Assembly: GCA_012976225.1 (NCBI GenBank)
Contig: JAAVVG010000010.1
Location: forward strand, 248,001-312,000
DNA: 64,000 bases
Source: Golubevia sp. BC0850
Taxonomy: Eukaryota; Basidiomycota; Exobasidiomycetes; Golubeviales; Golubeviaceae
Direction of reading: 5' to 3'
Below are positions 43,498 to 54,879 of the stretch, one piece after another (position 1 is the stretch's first letter; each line of letters opens with the position of its first letter). A program made the position numbers and the translations under genes. The notes below the pieces were generated by a model that worked only from the letters and a program-made list of their open reading frames with translations, was not told the origin of the DNA and made no database searches.

Positions 43498-46425
43498 ATG
43501 AAGAAAGAAGACCAAAGTGGCGATTGTTATCTCTCACTTCCGAACACCACACCCAAAATGGATCAACCGCCCACGAGTCTCTTCAAACTTCCAATCGATG
43601 TTCTTGAGAGCATCCTGAGACAATTAAGCAATCAATCACTCAGTAGCATCAGAACAAGTTGCAGCGGAGGGAAACTTTTGGTAGACGATGAGCTGCTATG
43701 GAAACAGAAAGTCGAAGGTGAGTATCTGCGACTCTACTCGAATTGGACAAGAAAGGTTGCATGAAAGGGATTGTGGCCTACACGAAGAATACAGATCATC
43801 TTGGAAGGAATTGAGGAGCTCAATTCTAGTCCAATTGACTTACTCCATCTCATTCCCTTCCACATCCCAACCTCCACTCTTATCAGAGGAGCTCAACTTT
43901 CCCTCAAACTCTACCGCTCGAACCAGAGGCTTCCAGAATCTTTACAGAGGTCTTTCTCGTCCCCATCTTTTGATCTGGGGTGAAGACGGCAATGGAAGGC
44001 TTGGTGTTCATCCATCCACGTACTCAGTTCGAGTCGGGTCACTCATGGCCTTTGATGTCGGAGGGACTGGAGGAATGCCTTTCCCTCAAAAGATCGACCT
44101 GATGGAAGTTGGACACAGATACAATGCTAAGTTCAGTGCAGGCGGTAGAACCATTGATGTTGGAGAGGGAGAGAGGGTCAATCTGGGAGTGCCTGTGAAG
44201 CTGGTCGCTGGAGGTTGGAGCTTTCACTTGTTAACCAGTTTAGGCAAGGTGCTCTACTGGGGAGAACTTGGTAAGTCCACTGCAGGCCGGAAATTTGAGA
44301 ATTGATCTCTTCAGCTGTGGAGATCGATAGCTGAAATCAACTTTCCCTTCCATCTCTCCCCCCTCCTCTCTCTTCCTTTGTCCCTCTCTTGAATTCGGAA
44401 TTAATCCTATTGATGATGGAAGATGGAGAAAGATCTACTGACCATTCCGGGAGAACGAATTTAAGGGACCCAGGTCAAAGAATCTCGAAACCTCGAGTTC
44501 TAGATCTCGCTTCCAATCTCAAAGTCAAACAATTGAGCTGTGGTAGAAGTCATGTCGTTGCTTTGGCGGAGAAATTACCAGTCGAGGCTCAATTTGAATT
44601 CGATAACGGAGATCAAATCAAACAAGCTCCAGAGTCGAGAAAGAAGAAGAGATTTCAGATCCTAGAATGGAACGCTTGGGGAGAGATCAATTGCTTAAAA
44701 GGACTGATTCCTACTGTGGAAGGAGAATCGGACAGACTAGGAGATGTCATTCAGCTAGAAGCTGGTTGGGACTTTTCCGCTATCTTAATTAACAATTGGA
44801 AGTCAATTTCTAGCTCTGCTTCAAATCGAGAGAAACGATCTCAATTCTCGAGCATCACGTCGGAGGAAGACGATACTGAAGAGATTACCTCGATCTATCT
44901 TTGGAGAAAGGACTGGGTCAAAGAACAAGATGAAGATCAAGATGAAGATCAAGTCATACAAGAGGGAGAGAGTGAAACTCTATCGTTAATGAAGTTCATC
45001 AAGACTGTCAGATTACCTAGGTTGCCTACTATCAGGAGAGACCCTTTCTCAGAAGGATGGCTGAAACTTAAGGTAGAAAGGTCTGAAAATGATTTGGATT
45101 CTGAAATGGAAGAACCTGAAGGAGCCGAAGCAATTTTGTCGCAAGAAGAGATCAGGAAACATTCTACGATCAAGAAGATCTCTGCTGGAATGAACTTTAT
45201 CATCGTCTTGACTGAGACTGGACTAGTTTGGAGGCTCAATCTAGACTTCAATTCGATCAGAAGAAGAAGAGGATGGGGTGATGATGAAGAAGAGACAGAA
45301 AACGAATCTCAAGCTCAACTCGAAAGAAGAGAAACAGAACGCAAGCTCGATGACAAGATTCTGAAGTGGGAGCTATTGAGTGAATTCTGCTTGCCGACAG
45401 AGATGAGGAAGCTAAAGGTTGATAGGAATCAAGACGTCAAGGGAAAGGGAAAAGGAAAGGAATCCGAGGTTCAAAATTTCGACTTCTCTCCTCTCATCAA
45501 GGGTAGTACAAGAATCACGCATATAAGCGCTCATTTCTCAAACTTTGCAGTCTACAGTGTTCCACCTCCTCTTCAAGCATCATCCTCACAGTCTCAATCA
45601 CCTCAAACTGCTCGAGGGATCGTCTTAATCTCGACCTCCGGAACCTCCAAAACCAAACCTATCGTCATCTCAAGCCTTCAAAATCGAGGAGTCATAGATG
45701 TGGCCTTTGGAGATTGGCATTCTGGAGCTTTGACTGAGGATGGGGAGATCTTGACTTGGGGTCAATGGTCTAAAGGAGCGCTGGGAATCTGGGATTCGCT
45801 GGACGTGCCAGATGATGACGAGCAGAGCGCAGGTAGCTATGGAGATCATCAAGGAGGAAATCAAAATGCACCTGGACTTACTACTTGGAGTGGAGGTCTA
45901 CTAGGAAGAATTGGATTGCCGTCAATGAGTACTGGATCAAGAGAAGCTACCAGAGACATGAGCAGGTTGGCACGTCCTGGAAGTATAGCATATAGAGCTA
46001 GAGAACAAAGGGAAGCTCAAGTGCAGGGTCAAGATCAATCTTCAGCTTCGTCTTCAACTTCAAGCTCGGTTCCTGCTTCTGTTCCATCCTCTCAAGAGCC
46101 TCTCACCGCAGTTCAAATCGAAGAACTTAGATGTCGTCGAAGACTTTTCCCTCAGAAGGTCGAGAACCCTACCAAGATCAATTTGGATTATCCCAATGAC
46201 TTCTCGGGTACCTCGCAAGTTGAAAGTGGAGGGGAGGGCGTGAGGAGGTTCGCTTTCGATTTGGCTATGGCTGGTGAGTTGCCTTGCTTCTCTTCGTTCC
46301 TTTACTCGTTATTTGTCTTTGCTGATCAACTTTCGCTTTTTTGTTCTTCTCTCACGCACATAGGCTGGCATTCAGGAGCACTGGCTGTTGATCTACCAGT
46401 CACTTCAAGCTCGTCAACTTCATAG
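43498..46425 (+). CDS. SAF1: F-box/RCC1-repeat protein (SAF1-like SCF substrate adaptor), 871 aa
   Basis: Exons 43498-43717, 43788-44270, 44423-46273 and 46364-46425 sum to 2616 nt. An F-box lies at residues about 27-75 (LFKLPIDVLESILRQL, then DDELLWKQKVE). RCC1-type repeat signatures follow: IWGEDGNGRLG, LSCGRSHVVAL, VAFGDWHSGALTEDGEILTWGQWSKGALG in two parts, and the last one, AGWHSGALAVDL, split by the final intron. A long acidic and Gln/Ser-rich middle is variable. In budding yeast Saf1 links SCF to adenine deaminase Aah1 turnover in quiescence; that specificity is not shown here. The start could instead be the second ATG at 43558 (MDQPPTSLF), which leaves the F-box whole. Confidence 0.88.
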
Positions 46426-46763
46426 CTTCTTCCAACCTAGTTTCAGACCACCTTCAAGTCTTCGTTGTTTTTCTCTCTATAATGTTTCTCACCTCGCCCC
46501 ATACTGTAACTTGTACGAGCAACCGATTTCCTCGCATCTTTCTTTGCTTAACACAATCTCGCCGGCTGTTTTTGAGTAAGAAAAGATGAAGTTGAAAATA
46601 AAGGTGAAAGAAATGAAGAATACAGAAAAGGGAGAAGAGACGAACTTTTGAAAAAGGTGAAAGATGCGAAGTGTAAGATAAGAAGGAACAAAGGGGAGAA
46701 TGACTTGTGTGGAAACCTGCAGACCCAGAGGAGAACCATGGAAAGACGAAGAGTTTCTTTCTT
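46426..46763. other. Convergent 3' intergenic region
   Basis: The SAF1-like and PXMP4 genes converge here. Purine-rich sequence (AAAAGATGAAGTTGAAAAT on plus) is present; no gene or repeat is seen. Confidence 0.45.
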
Positions 46764-47711
46764 CTACTGATTGTGCCAAAGGAAAGTTTTCAGAGACGTC
46801 CAAACCTCCGCTTGCTTGTAGATGTCTGTTAGAAGAAGCAAGGAGATGTAGCCGGTGAGTTCCAAAAGAATCAGGAGAACCCTTTTTCGGTCAACTCAAG
46901 AGAGATGTCACTCGACTCACAATTCGAAGAGTTCAAAAGCCCTTGACCTAATCTAGCCCCACCATTTCCTCCATCAGTTGTCCAAAGGAACATAGCTGCA
47001 CCCCAACAAGCAGCAGAAAAGTATTTGAAACAAGTTCTATCCATGGGTAAAGCTTTACCCTTTGGGAAATTTGCAGGAACTTCTGCACGTGGAAGTAGAG
47101 CAGCTACCAATCTTGAACAGATATAAAGACTGATTTGTTCGTTTACTGGATTTCTATCTCCGAAGATTAAGAATCCTCCAACTAAGCCGGCGATTCCTGA
47201 AACAGTAGAAGAAAAGAGGGGAGATTCAGAATGTTGACGTGTAAGGGGGTTTGAGACGAATTCAAACTCACCGTAATCTAATGGAGTTTCTTGACCTCCT
47301 CTCATTCTTCTTAGAGAAAATCGAATGGAATTGAAAATGGCTGCGAATTTCATCAAGTTGAATGCATGTAATCTTGTGGCTTTGTAAATTCCTTTAGCTC
47401 TGACTTGCCATGATCCAACTCCGAAGAGAATTGCCATCACTAAGGCTTGTGGGAAACGAACTTTTGTACCATAGACCAAACCATTTCTAGCTGACTGGAG
47501 AGAGTGGAAGTAAAGAGGGATAGGTTCGGGCGTTACTTACTATTGTCGAAATTGAAATCGCGCCCAGACAAAAGAAAGAGTTACTCACTTTGACGACTGC
47601 TAACAGATCATGATATTTGGGGTTCATGATAATCGATGTCAACTGTTTTTTCAAAGCTGAAATTGGAATCATTGAAGGACCTGTTGTTGATAGAATGTTG
47701 AATGTCGACAT
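46764..47711 (-). CDS. PXMP4: Peroxisomal membrane protein PXMP4/PMP24 (Tim17 family), 227 aa
   Basis: Exons 47711-47589, 47494-47272, 47196-46921 and 46825-46764 sum to 684 nt. MNPKYHDLLAVVK, then SARNGLVYGTKVRFPQALVMAILFG and the closing YIYKQAEVWTSL match the PXMP4 family closely. Several moderately hydrophobic segments of the Tim17 type follow (GIAGLVGGFLIFGDRNPVNEQISLYI in two parts; SAACWGAAMFLW). It is an integral membrane protein, peroxisomal in animals, with unknown transport function. The last exon is short and its use is proven by frame and by the family C-terminus. Confidence 0.92.
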
Positions 47712-48249
47712 CTTGTAGAGTTTCAGAGACGAGTTTTCTTGTTGAAAAGAGAGTGTGAATTGAAGGACCAGCCTAAATAGATAGATTTGAAAGTTGAAGA
47801 AGTTTGGAGAGCAAAAAAGAGACGAAGAAGAAAAGGGGAAAGGTTTCGAGAACCCGAAGCCTCCTTATAGTTGTTGACAGGATTGAGGGGGAGATCTGAG
47901 GCGAGGGCTTGACATCCTTTTGAAGAGCATGTTGAAGCTCACCGTTTGCGGCTTCCAATTCTCCTTCAGTAAAGGTGGGTCTTTCCTTCTCTGACACTTT
48001 GAAGCTTTGATGCTCACTTTCTGAGAATGAGTGCACAATGAGTCGAAACCAGAGTGGCAAAAAATCAAGACGTGCGAACGTCCCAGGAGATGAGGCGTAC
48101 CAACGCAGCGCAACACCAAATCCATCTCTTTGGTCAGAACATCAACCCATCATCGGATCATCCTCAAGGCAACTATAGAGATTGAATTGAAAGTCAAAGG
48201 AGGAAAGGAAACAGAGCAGCTTCACATTCACTCAGAAACAAGCCAGAAC
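47712..48249. other. Divergent region upstream of PXMP4 and the kelch gene; coding content unresolved
   Basis: Minus-strand fragments between 47773 and 48125 read as short open pieces flanked by GTGAGC donors. They may be untranslated leader exons of PXMP4 or a small gene I cannot assemble. On the plus strand the frame upstream of the kelch start (48095-48250) is also open but has no ATG. I make no gene call. Confidence 0.35.
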
Positions 48250-50734
48250 ATGACGGATGATGGTGAGTAGAGTAGAGTAGAGTAGACATTCATCCAGTTG
48301 AACCACCTCCATCTGACCCAACATTGTGAAACCGATTCTCAGTCTGCTTAAGATGGGCAGGTGCTTCAACGCTTTCAAATTCAGCTACAGAGAATCCAAT
48401 CTTGTATTACTTTGGAGGTCAAGTTAGAGAAACGCAAACATCAAATGGAAGTTGGGTAAACGCTCTCTACTCAATAGATCTTTCTGAAACTTTCTCAACT
48501 GGGAGTCCCAACCTCAATCTGTTAAACGCTGGTGCCAGCCCAGGTAACACTCAAAGTGAATTCAATGACTCTCCTCCTCAAGTCGTGAGTATTTCAGACA
48601 ACGGAACAGAGGGGAGGGAGAGGGGCAGAGGGGATTTGGATAGGTGAGGTTGTGGGAGAGATGCTGAGATACTTTACGATGACAAACTATGAAGCATCAC
48701 AACTGTTCAGCAGGAATCGAATAGAACTATGATTGAAAATGGAGAGAAATAGGGATAAAGTAACTTTGGGTGGGATGATTTTGGAGGACGGAATTTGATG
48801 GTCTTGGCTCTGGATTAGCTTTTGCTCATAAAATGGTCCCGTCTCTCCGAAACTCCTTTTCTCATCCTACTTAGGCTCTTGGAGCTCTGTTTGCAGATGA
48901 TAAGAACAATAGATTGATTCAATATGGGTGAGTATCGACTACTTTGGTCCTTATCACCTTATCTCATCCTTCGCGGTCTGACCTCTTTCCCATCTCCCTC
49001 TAATCAACTCTCTCTCTCAGTGGTGCAAACTCAGACAATCCAGCCGTCCTACCAGGTCCATCAACTCCATGGTCTTGGGATATCTCACGTAAATCTTGGT
49101 CAAAACAACCTTTTGATCCATCTTCTGGTGCTCCAGATTTGAGAAGAGCAGCAGAAGGAGCTCAAGCTTTAATCCCATCTTATAATGGATCATCTGCTAG
49201 AGCTTATTATGCTCAAGGTCATTTAGATTTCTTAACAGTTGAGGATTGGAGTATTCAAACTCCAAGAGTTTTCTTGAAAAGCATGGTTAGTTTCGATTTG
49301 ACTGAGAATACTTTTACAAATACTAGTTCTTTAATTGGATCTAGTAATGGAAATACTGGTGCTTCAAATGGTACTGCTGAAGCTGAACCTTCAACTTTTA
49401 GAGCTGATAACACGCTGAGTTATGTTCCTGGGTTGGGAACTAATGAAGAGGGAATTTTAGTTGCAATAGGAGGTGAGTTGATTTTGTTCATCTTTACGAT
49501 CGACATTACAATCCTGTTCCGGTTGGTCAGTGCCTTGGATTGTGACCGGTGATTTTGTTGAGGAATTGAGGCAGAAGAGCTCCACTCAACAATCTTCTCC
49601 TACTCTCTCTAACACAGGAGGTGCTCCTGAAGGTCTGATCTCAATGTCAACAATCGATGTCTACGATATCGGAGCTAATGCCTGGGTTAGACAACCTACG
49701 ACTGGAGATACACCAAGTCCAAGAATCAACTCTTGTGCAGTCGTAGCTAAAGCTCAAGTAGATGGTTCGGATGAAGAAACTACTCAGATCTACATCTATG
49801 GAGGACAGAATCTAGATCAATCAAGACAGTTCACAGATGTTGCTGTCTTAACTCTACCTTCTTATACTTGGACTATCATCGGTGGATCCTCTACAAGTTC
49901 AGCAGGAGATCAAAATGGAGCTAATCTAAATGGAAGTCCTCCTGGAAGAGCGGGACATGCTTGTGAATTGGTTGGAAGTCAGATGATTGTATTGGGTGGA
50001 TATGTTGGATCGGATCTTTTGTGAGTTGACTTGAGCAGGAGAGAGTCGGAGTGGGCGAAGGGGAAGGGCTCGCCAATTGGAGTACTAACAAGCACCTTCT
50101 CTCCTTTCCTCACAGATGCGATCCCGGGTTCTATGTCTACGACGTCTCGGATAGTACCTTCAGCCAGAGCTACACTCCAGGAACTACTTATAGAGTACCA
50201 AAAGAAGTGACGGCTGCTATCGGAAAGGGAGGAACTGCTGGAGCTGGGAACGGTGCCGGAACATCTACCTCAGGAGTCAGTAACTCAGGTGGTGACGCCT
50301 CTACAACCTCAGGTTCCTCAAATCACAGCAATACTGGAGCCATTGCAGGGGGAGTAGTGGGAGGAATAGTAGGCGCCTTCCTAATCTGCTTAGTCGCCTT
50401 CTTAATCTATCGTCGTCGTCAACCAGTCAGACTCGCAAGCTCTCATGAAGATACGATGGAGAAATGGGTCAGACAATCTGATCATCTAGCAATGTCAGAG
50501 CCCGATGCGAATGGAAACTTCCGCGCTTCAGCAGGTCATTTTGGTGGTTATCGTCCAGCTTCTGCTAACAATTCTTTTACAAGTCCTTATTCTCCTCATC
50601 TAGCTGCTGAAGATGATCCGGAAGCTTATTCAAGACATATGGAAATCTCGGGTGGAGCTGCTTTCGTTCCTAAAGGTGGAGAATTAAGAATTACAAATCC
50701 GAATTTAGCTGCTACTTCTAGAGAAAGTCTTTGA
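48250..50734 (+). CDS. Kelch-repeat single-pass membrane protein, 593 aa
   Basis: Exons 48250-48262, 48343-48584, 48875-48927, 49021-49472, 49618-50020 and 50116-50734 sum to 1782 nt. Kelch blades are marked by ILYYFGGQV, LIQYGGGAN, GILVAIGGG, IYIYGGQNLD and MIVLGGYV, each with the paired Gly and following strands. After a Gly/Ser/Thr-rich stalk comes a membrane segment, AGGVVGGIVGAFLICLVAFLIY, a basic stop-transfer (RRRQP) and a 100-residue cytosolic tail. Such fungal proteins (Rax2- or attractin-like kelch receptors) sit at the cell surface. The odd point is the start: the first coding exon is 13 nt (MTDD) and no signal peptide is visible, so a further upstream exon may be missing. The first intron opens with a (GAGTA)n run. 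Confidence 0.85.
48264..48284 (+). repeat. (GAGTA)n microsatellite at the 5' splice site
   Basis: The first intron of the kelch gene begins GTGAGTAGAGTAGAGTAGAG, about four copies of a 5-nt unit that overlap the donor site. Length changes here would leave the donor intact. Confidence 0.7.
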
Positions 50735-51419
50735 TCTGGAATTCTCAACAGATGCCGAATCTAAACTCTTCTGCTTCTACGCTTCCGCCTCTCTCTTTAT
50801 ATGAACAATCTCTCTCTCGCTCTCTCACTCTGCAATCTTTCGTTTTCTTCTAGTTTCAAGTTCAAGCCTCCCATTTCTGATAATTTCTAAACCATTCAAA
50901 AAAGTCATGTTTCTGCTATAGGTCCTTTCTCTCTCCAAGTGCTACCATTCAAAAGAGACGCTTTCATTCTTCAATCATAAATCACTCTTCAGAAAATCCA
51001 AAAACATGTACTTTTCAAAAGTAAGAGAGAATAACAGTTGGAAGCGAAAGCTCAACACTCGAATCTCTTATTTATTCCATCTAAACAGACCTATCCAATC
51101 TCCGTAAAACGTTTCTGTTCATGAGTGATCTCTTTCTCATCTTTGTACTTCATACCCTTTTTTTCTTTCTTCTGCTCCTTTTTTCAAATACTAAGTCAAT
51201 TATGTCCAAACAAGATTTCAAGCTTGAGTGAAAAGTTCAAAGAGACGGACTTGATCGTCGTCGAGTGGGCAAAGAGATCGAGCTCTTGGATCACAGTAAC
51301 AGATCTGAATAGTTCGCAGAACGAACTGAATGAGACACTACTTTTACAGATGTGAAGAAGGCAAGGGTGTTTGCAGATAAAGATCTAGAAGGGATTTCCA
51401 TCGAGGTGTTCTTCGCCCT
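50735..51419. other. Convergent intergenic region
   Basis: CT-rich 3' flank of the kelch gene (CTCTCTC runs near 50805) and the 3' flank of SYS1. No supported gene, RNA or repeat. Confidence 0.45.
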
Positions 51420-52806
51420 TCACTTAAGAGGTTTCATCTCATGATTCTCAACTTTCCCTAATCCTTTACTTTTGTCTTTCATAATTTTCCCATCGGCATC
51501 ATCATCTTCATCTTCCTCATCAAAAAGGACATGAGGAGTTTGAACTGAAGCTCTTCTAGAGTTAACATTTCTTCCATTCCCGCTCCCATTTTCTGAAATA
51601 GAATTAGTCGTCCTAGTGTTCCCTAAACCCTGTTTCATTTCTCTTTGAATCGAAATCCTTTCTGCAGAGATGATGCAAAGAGCAGCGTGAGTGGCGATGA
51701 CTATCCACCAGAAAAGAGAGGTTGGAAGAGATGAGGAATACCAAGAGGTTAGGATTAGGTTGATGAGGTGAAGAGTGATTGTGTGATCTAGGATATGCGT
51801 TGGTCGTCGAACTATGTGAAATAGAAGGAAAGTGCTGCGGGAAAGGGGAGGGGAAAATGGAGATCAGTCAAAAGGAGAGGGAGGTGACTGGAAGAGGAGG
51901 ATGGTCGTCTCTGGTGTAATGCTTCCAGATTGGATCAGGATTCTGGAAGTCTGAAGCATTCGTGAAGATCTGGCTTGGAAACCTAGGATTTCTAGGCAGA
52001 AGCGAGGGCAAAGGCAGGGCTGGCATCTGTTCGAGTCCCTTCTCAAGCTTTGCTTCAGATCTTTTTCCACTCTGTCTCTCTTTCTGCCACATTTTCGATC
52101 ACTCTGATGACTCACTCTGCAACCCCAGCTACCATCCAAGCCAAAGCGATAGCCCATTTCCTAGCCGGATCTTGAGACATATTCCACTCCCAACTTTTCA
52201 ATCCATTTTCTTCTTTACTGTCTCCCACGTCTCCCACTTGTAACGTTTCACTCAAATTTAGAGGAATGACTCTATCATCTCCTTTTGAAAGTGGTCTCAA
52301 GATGTTTTGAGGAGGTATAACTATCGGATTAGAGATAATCTTTGAAGTTTCAGGATCTTGATTTTGTCTCATTAAGACTTGGTCTCCTAACCAAACTGAA
52401 CCTGGAATCCAAGTTTGAGCTAAAGATTTATCTGAAGGGATTAAATTCTCATAAGATTCTTGTGATGGATTCCAATCCCAAGTTGGTCTGCCACTGAATT
52501 CTCTCCAATCGAAAATCATGGAAACTGATAAGGCTCCACCTTCAAATGAGAGGGCATTGGGTCGAGATGATAAGACTGATAGAAATGGAGGTACTAAGAT
52601 TGATAGGACAAAATAATGAAGGGATTGAACTGCTAAAATCTGAGGAGAGGATAGGGAAGGTCAGCTCATGCCACCAAGTCAAGTCGGCTCTCTGAGCTCA
52701 GAACTCAACTTACCTGAGTGAAAGTTCTGATTGCATCAGTTCCTTGAAGTGGACTCGAAGTTGGAATCAAATCTGAAATCCAAGAGGTTGCACTTGTTGA
52801 GCTCAT
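51420..52806 (-). CDS. SYS1: SYS1, trans-Golgi integral membrane protein, 343 aa
   Basis: Exons 52806-52714, 52639-52116 and 51834-51420 sum to 1032 nt. ILAVQSLHYFVLSILVPPFL opens the first membrane segment, followed by LSFEGGALSVSMIFDWREFSGRPTW in two conserved pieces. The second half, WAIALAWMVAGVAD, then IVRRPTHILDHTITLHLINLIL in parts and TSLFWWIVI with AERISIQREM, is diagnostic of SYS1. SYS1 recruits the small GTPase Arl3/ARFRP1 to the trans-Golgi. There is a fungal-type long loop between segments 1 and 2 (about 110 residues) and an acidic Asn/Ser tail. Its start is only 99 bp from the divergent hydrolase gene. Confidence 0.93.
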
Positions 52807-52905
52807 TTCAAGAGAGCCTTCTCATCTGTGGGTGCGACCAGGGCTTGTGAGAACTCATTCTTCCTTTCCCTCTTGACTCGCTGACTCTTCACCCAAAAAC
52901 GCATC
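52807..52905. promoter_or_regulatory. Compact 99-bp divergent promoter
   Basis: The start codons of SYS1 (minus) and the alpha/beta hydrolase (plus) are separated by 99 bp. The leader before the hydrolase is C/T-rich (CCTTTCCCTCTTGACTCGC region). No clear TATA element is seen, so the promoters must overlap. Confidence 0.5.
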
Positions 52906-54381
52906 ATGTCAACCGAAAAGCAGACTTTCACTTTCAAGACAGTCTCTGATAATCATGGAAATCAGACTCCAGTCCAATTGGACTTGCATCTTCCAACAGA
53001 GGCTACTTCACACGGTAATCAATTGAAAGTCATCCTTTGGTTCGTGAGTTACATGTTACAAGTTCCTCTCCTTTTCGTTGTTTCTCTCTATCATAGAATT
53101 AGACTCTACTCAGAATTTCGACCCTTCAAAAAGGGGGTCAGAGAGATATTGTAGTCACAGCTTCTGATCCGGTTCTTTCTCTATCCTTTCTCATCCGACA
53201 GCATGGAGGCGGTTTGGTTCAAGGGAATCGAGCTACTTGCCCTCAGCACTTCTTAGAAGCTCCGAACAAGTATGGAGTAGCTTTCATCAGCGCTGACTAT
53301 CGGGTGAGTCTAGTCAGTCTACTATCGAGGTTCCGAGGGTCGAAGACTCGAAGAGACTCTCTCTTTTGACTCTCTCTTTTGACATCTCTAAACCCTACTA
53401 CACGAACTTCCATCTTCTGATCGGTCTCAACCCCACAGCTAGCTCCGCAAGTTCGACTCCCCGAGATTCAAGACGACATAGCCGATTGCTTGTCCTTCAT
53501 CATCCATTCCCTACCTTCCCAACTATCATCTCCCTACAAGTTAAACGTATCTGAAATCGCAGTATCAGGAGGGTCGGCAGGAGGTTACCTAGCTTTCCTC
53601 CTAGGATTAGGAATGACGAAACTTCCCTCGTCAGATCTCTCACACATTAAAGCCATGGTTCCAATCTACCCAATCACGGACCTAGGAACTTCTTTCTTCA
53701 CTTCCCCATCTCAACCTTTCAAATTCGGAGAACAAGGTCCAGGTGGTTATAACGCAGATCCAGAAGCTCCTGAAAAATTCAAAGAATTCTTAGATCCAAC
53801 TTCCAAAGTCGTGACTAATTCTTCCACAACTCCTTATAGGAATTTACTTTATTTCTGGGCTCAGGAAAAGGCTCTTTTCCCAGAATTGGTTTACAGTAAG
53901 GAACAAAGGGATAAAGGTTTGATGAAAACAACGTCTGTGACTGGCTTTATTGAAAACAATAAAGGCAAGAAAGATAGTTGGGCTCCGATTTTCATGATTC
54001 ATGGAGATAAGGATATGGCGGTTGATGTAGAACAAGCAAGAGAAGTTGAGAAAAGTTTGAAAGGAATTGGATTTAATGAGTTGATTTATGAGGAAAGAAA
54101 GGGGACTGATCAGTTGAGTATTCCTTGACCGTTCTGTTCTCGAACGGCTTGCTGACCTGATCTTTGACCTTTGCATACTCCTTTCTTTTCCGACACGTTT
54201 CTACTTTAGTTTGTTCGATAGTAAGTATCTTCGAGGTCAGAGCTCGACTCTCTCTCCCACCTTTTCCCTTTTGAATCCTGATCCCTTCCCCTGTCTGTTT
54301 CTCTCTGCCCTCCCAGTGAAAGGTGACGAGATGTCTAACATGTGGAACTTCATTTCTGATAAGTTGAGTCTCTCCAAGTGA
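52906..54381 (+). CDS. Alpha/beta hydrolase (hormone-sensitive-lipase-like, AB hydrolase 3), 329 aa
   Basis: Five exons: 52906-53043, 53202-53303, 53439-54112, 54210-54220 (11 nt) and 54317-54381, summing to 990 nt. The oxyanion motif HGGG is at residues 47-50, the nucleophile elbow is GGSAGG (Ser126), and HGDKDMAVD supplies the acid (Asp near 271). The catalytic His305 is created by splicing: its codon is CA|T, split by an intron with the weak donor GTTGAG, and the 11-nt microexon carries T-TTG-TTC-GAT-A (His-Leu-Phe-Asp). Without the microexon the enzyme would lose its triad. No signal peptide; probably a cytosolic esterase or lipase on small esters. The protein ends MKGDEMSNMWNFISDKLSL. 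Confidence 0.9.
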
Positions 54382-54879
54382 TCTTACAATGACCCTCTGC
54401 TCCTTCTATCTATCTTCGAACTCGTTGTTTGATTCACATTTCATAGAATTTTGTTTGTTTGTTTGATGCCCCATCACTTTCTCATAATGGTCGTATAGTG
54501 ACTTTTCAATCCGGTCAAAACAAAAGAAGATGAGAGGTTGTGTAATTGCAGAGAATAGAGTACATGGAATGCAATGCAAGATGTCTGAGAGTCGCGATTT
54601 ATTGTTCATTCGGGGTAACAAAAGTCAACAAAGACCAGGAAATGGAAATAAAGAAGAAGAAAAGGAAAGAAGGGGGGGTTGAAGCGATGAGATGAGATGA
54701 CGATAGAAATACCAGGAGACGATTTGAGGAAGGCTTGATTTGCGATTTTCGAAAAGACGTTTTCAACCTTGAAGCTGATTTCTCAGAGATATCTGCTTCT
54801 TCCAGAAGAGTGCTTCTCTCTGAGAACAATGAAAAAAGAAATCCAGGCCACCAGTGCCCTTTCAAGATCTCTTTGGAGA
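54382..54879. other. Convergent intergenic region
   Basis: 3' flanks of the hydrolase and the Stealth gene. (TTTG)n at about 54454-54462 and a G7 run near 54672 are the only simple repeats. No gene is supported. Confidence 0.45.
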
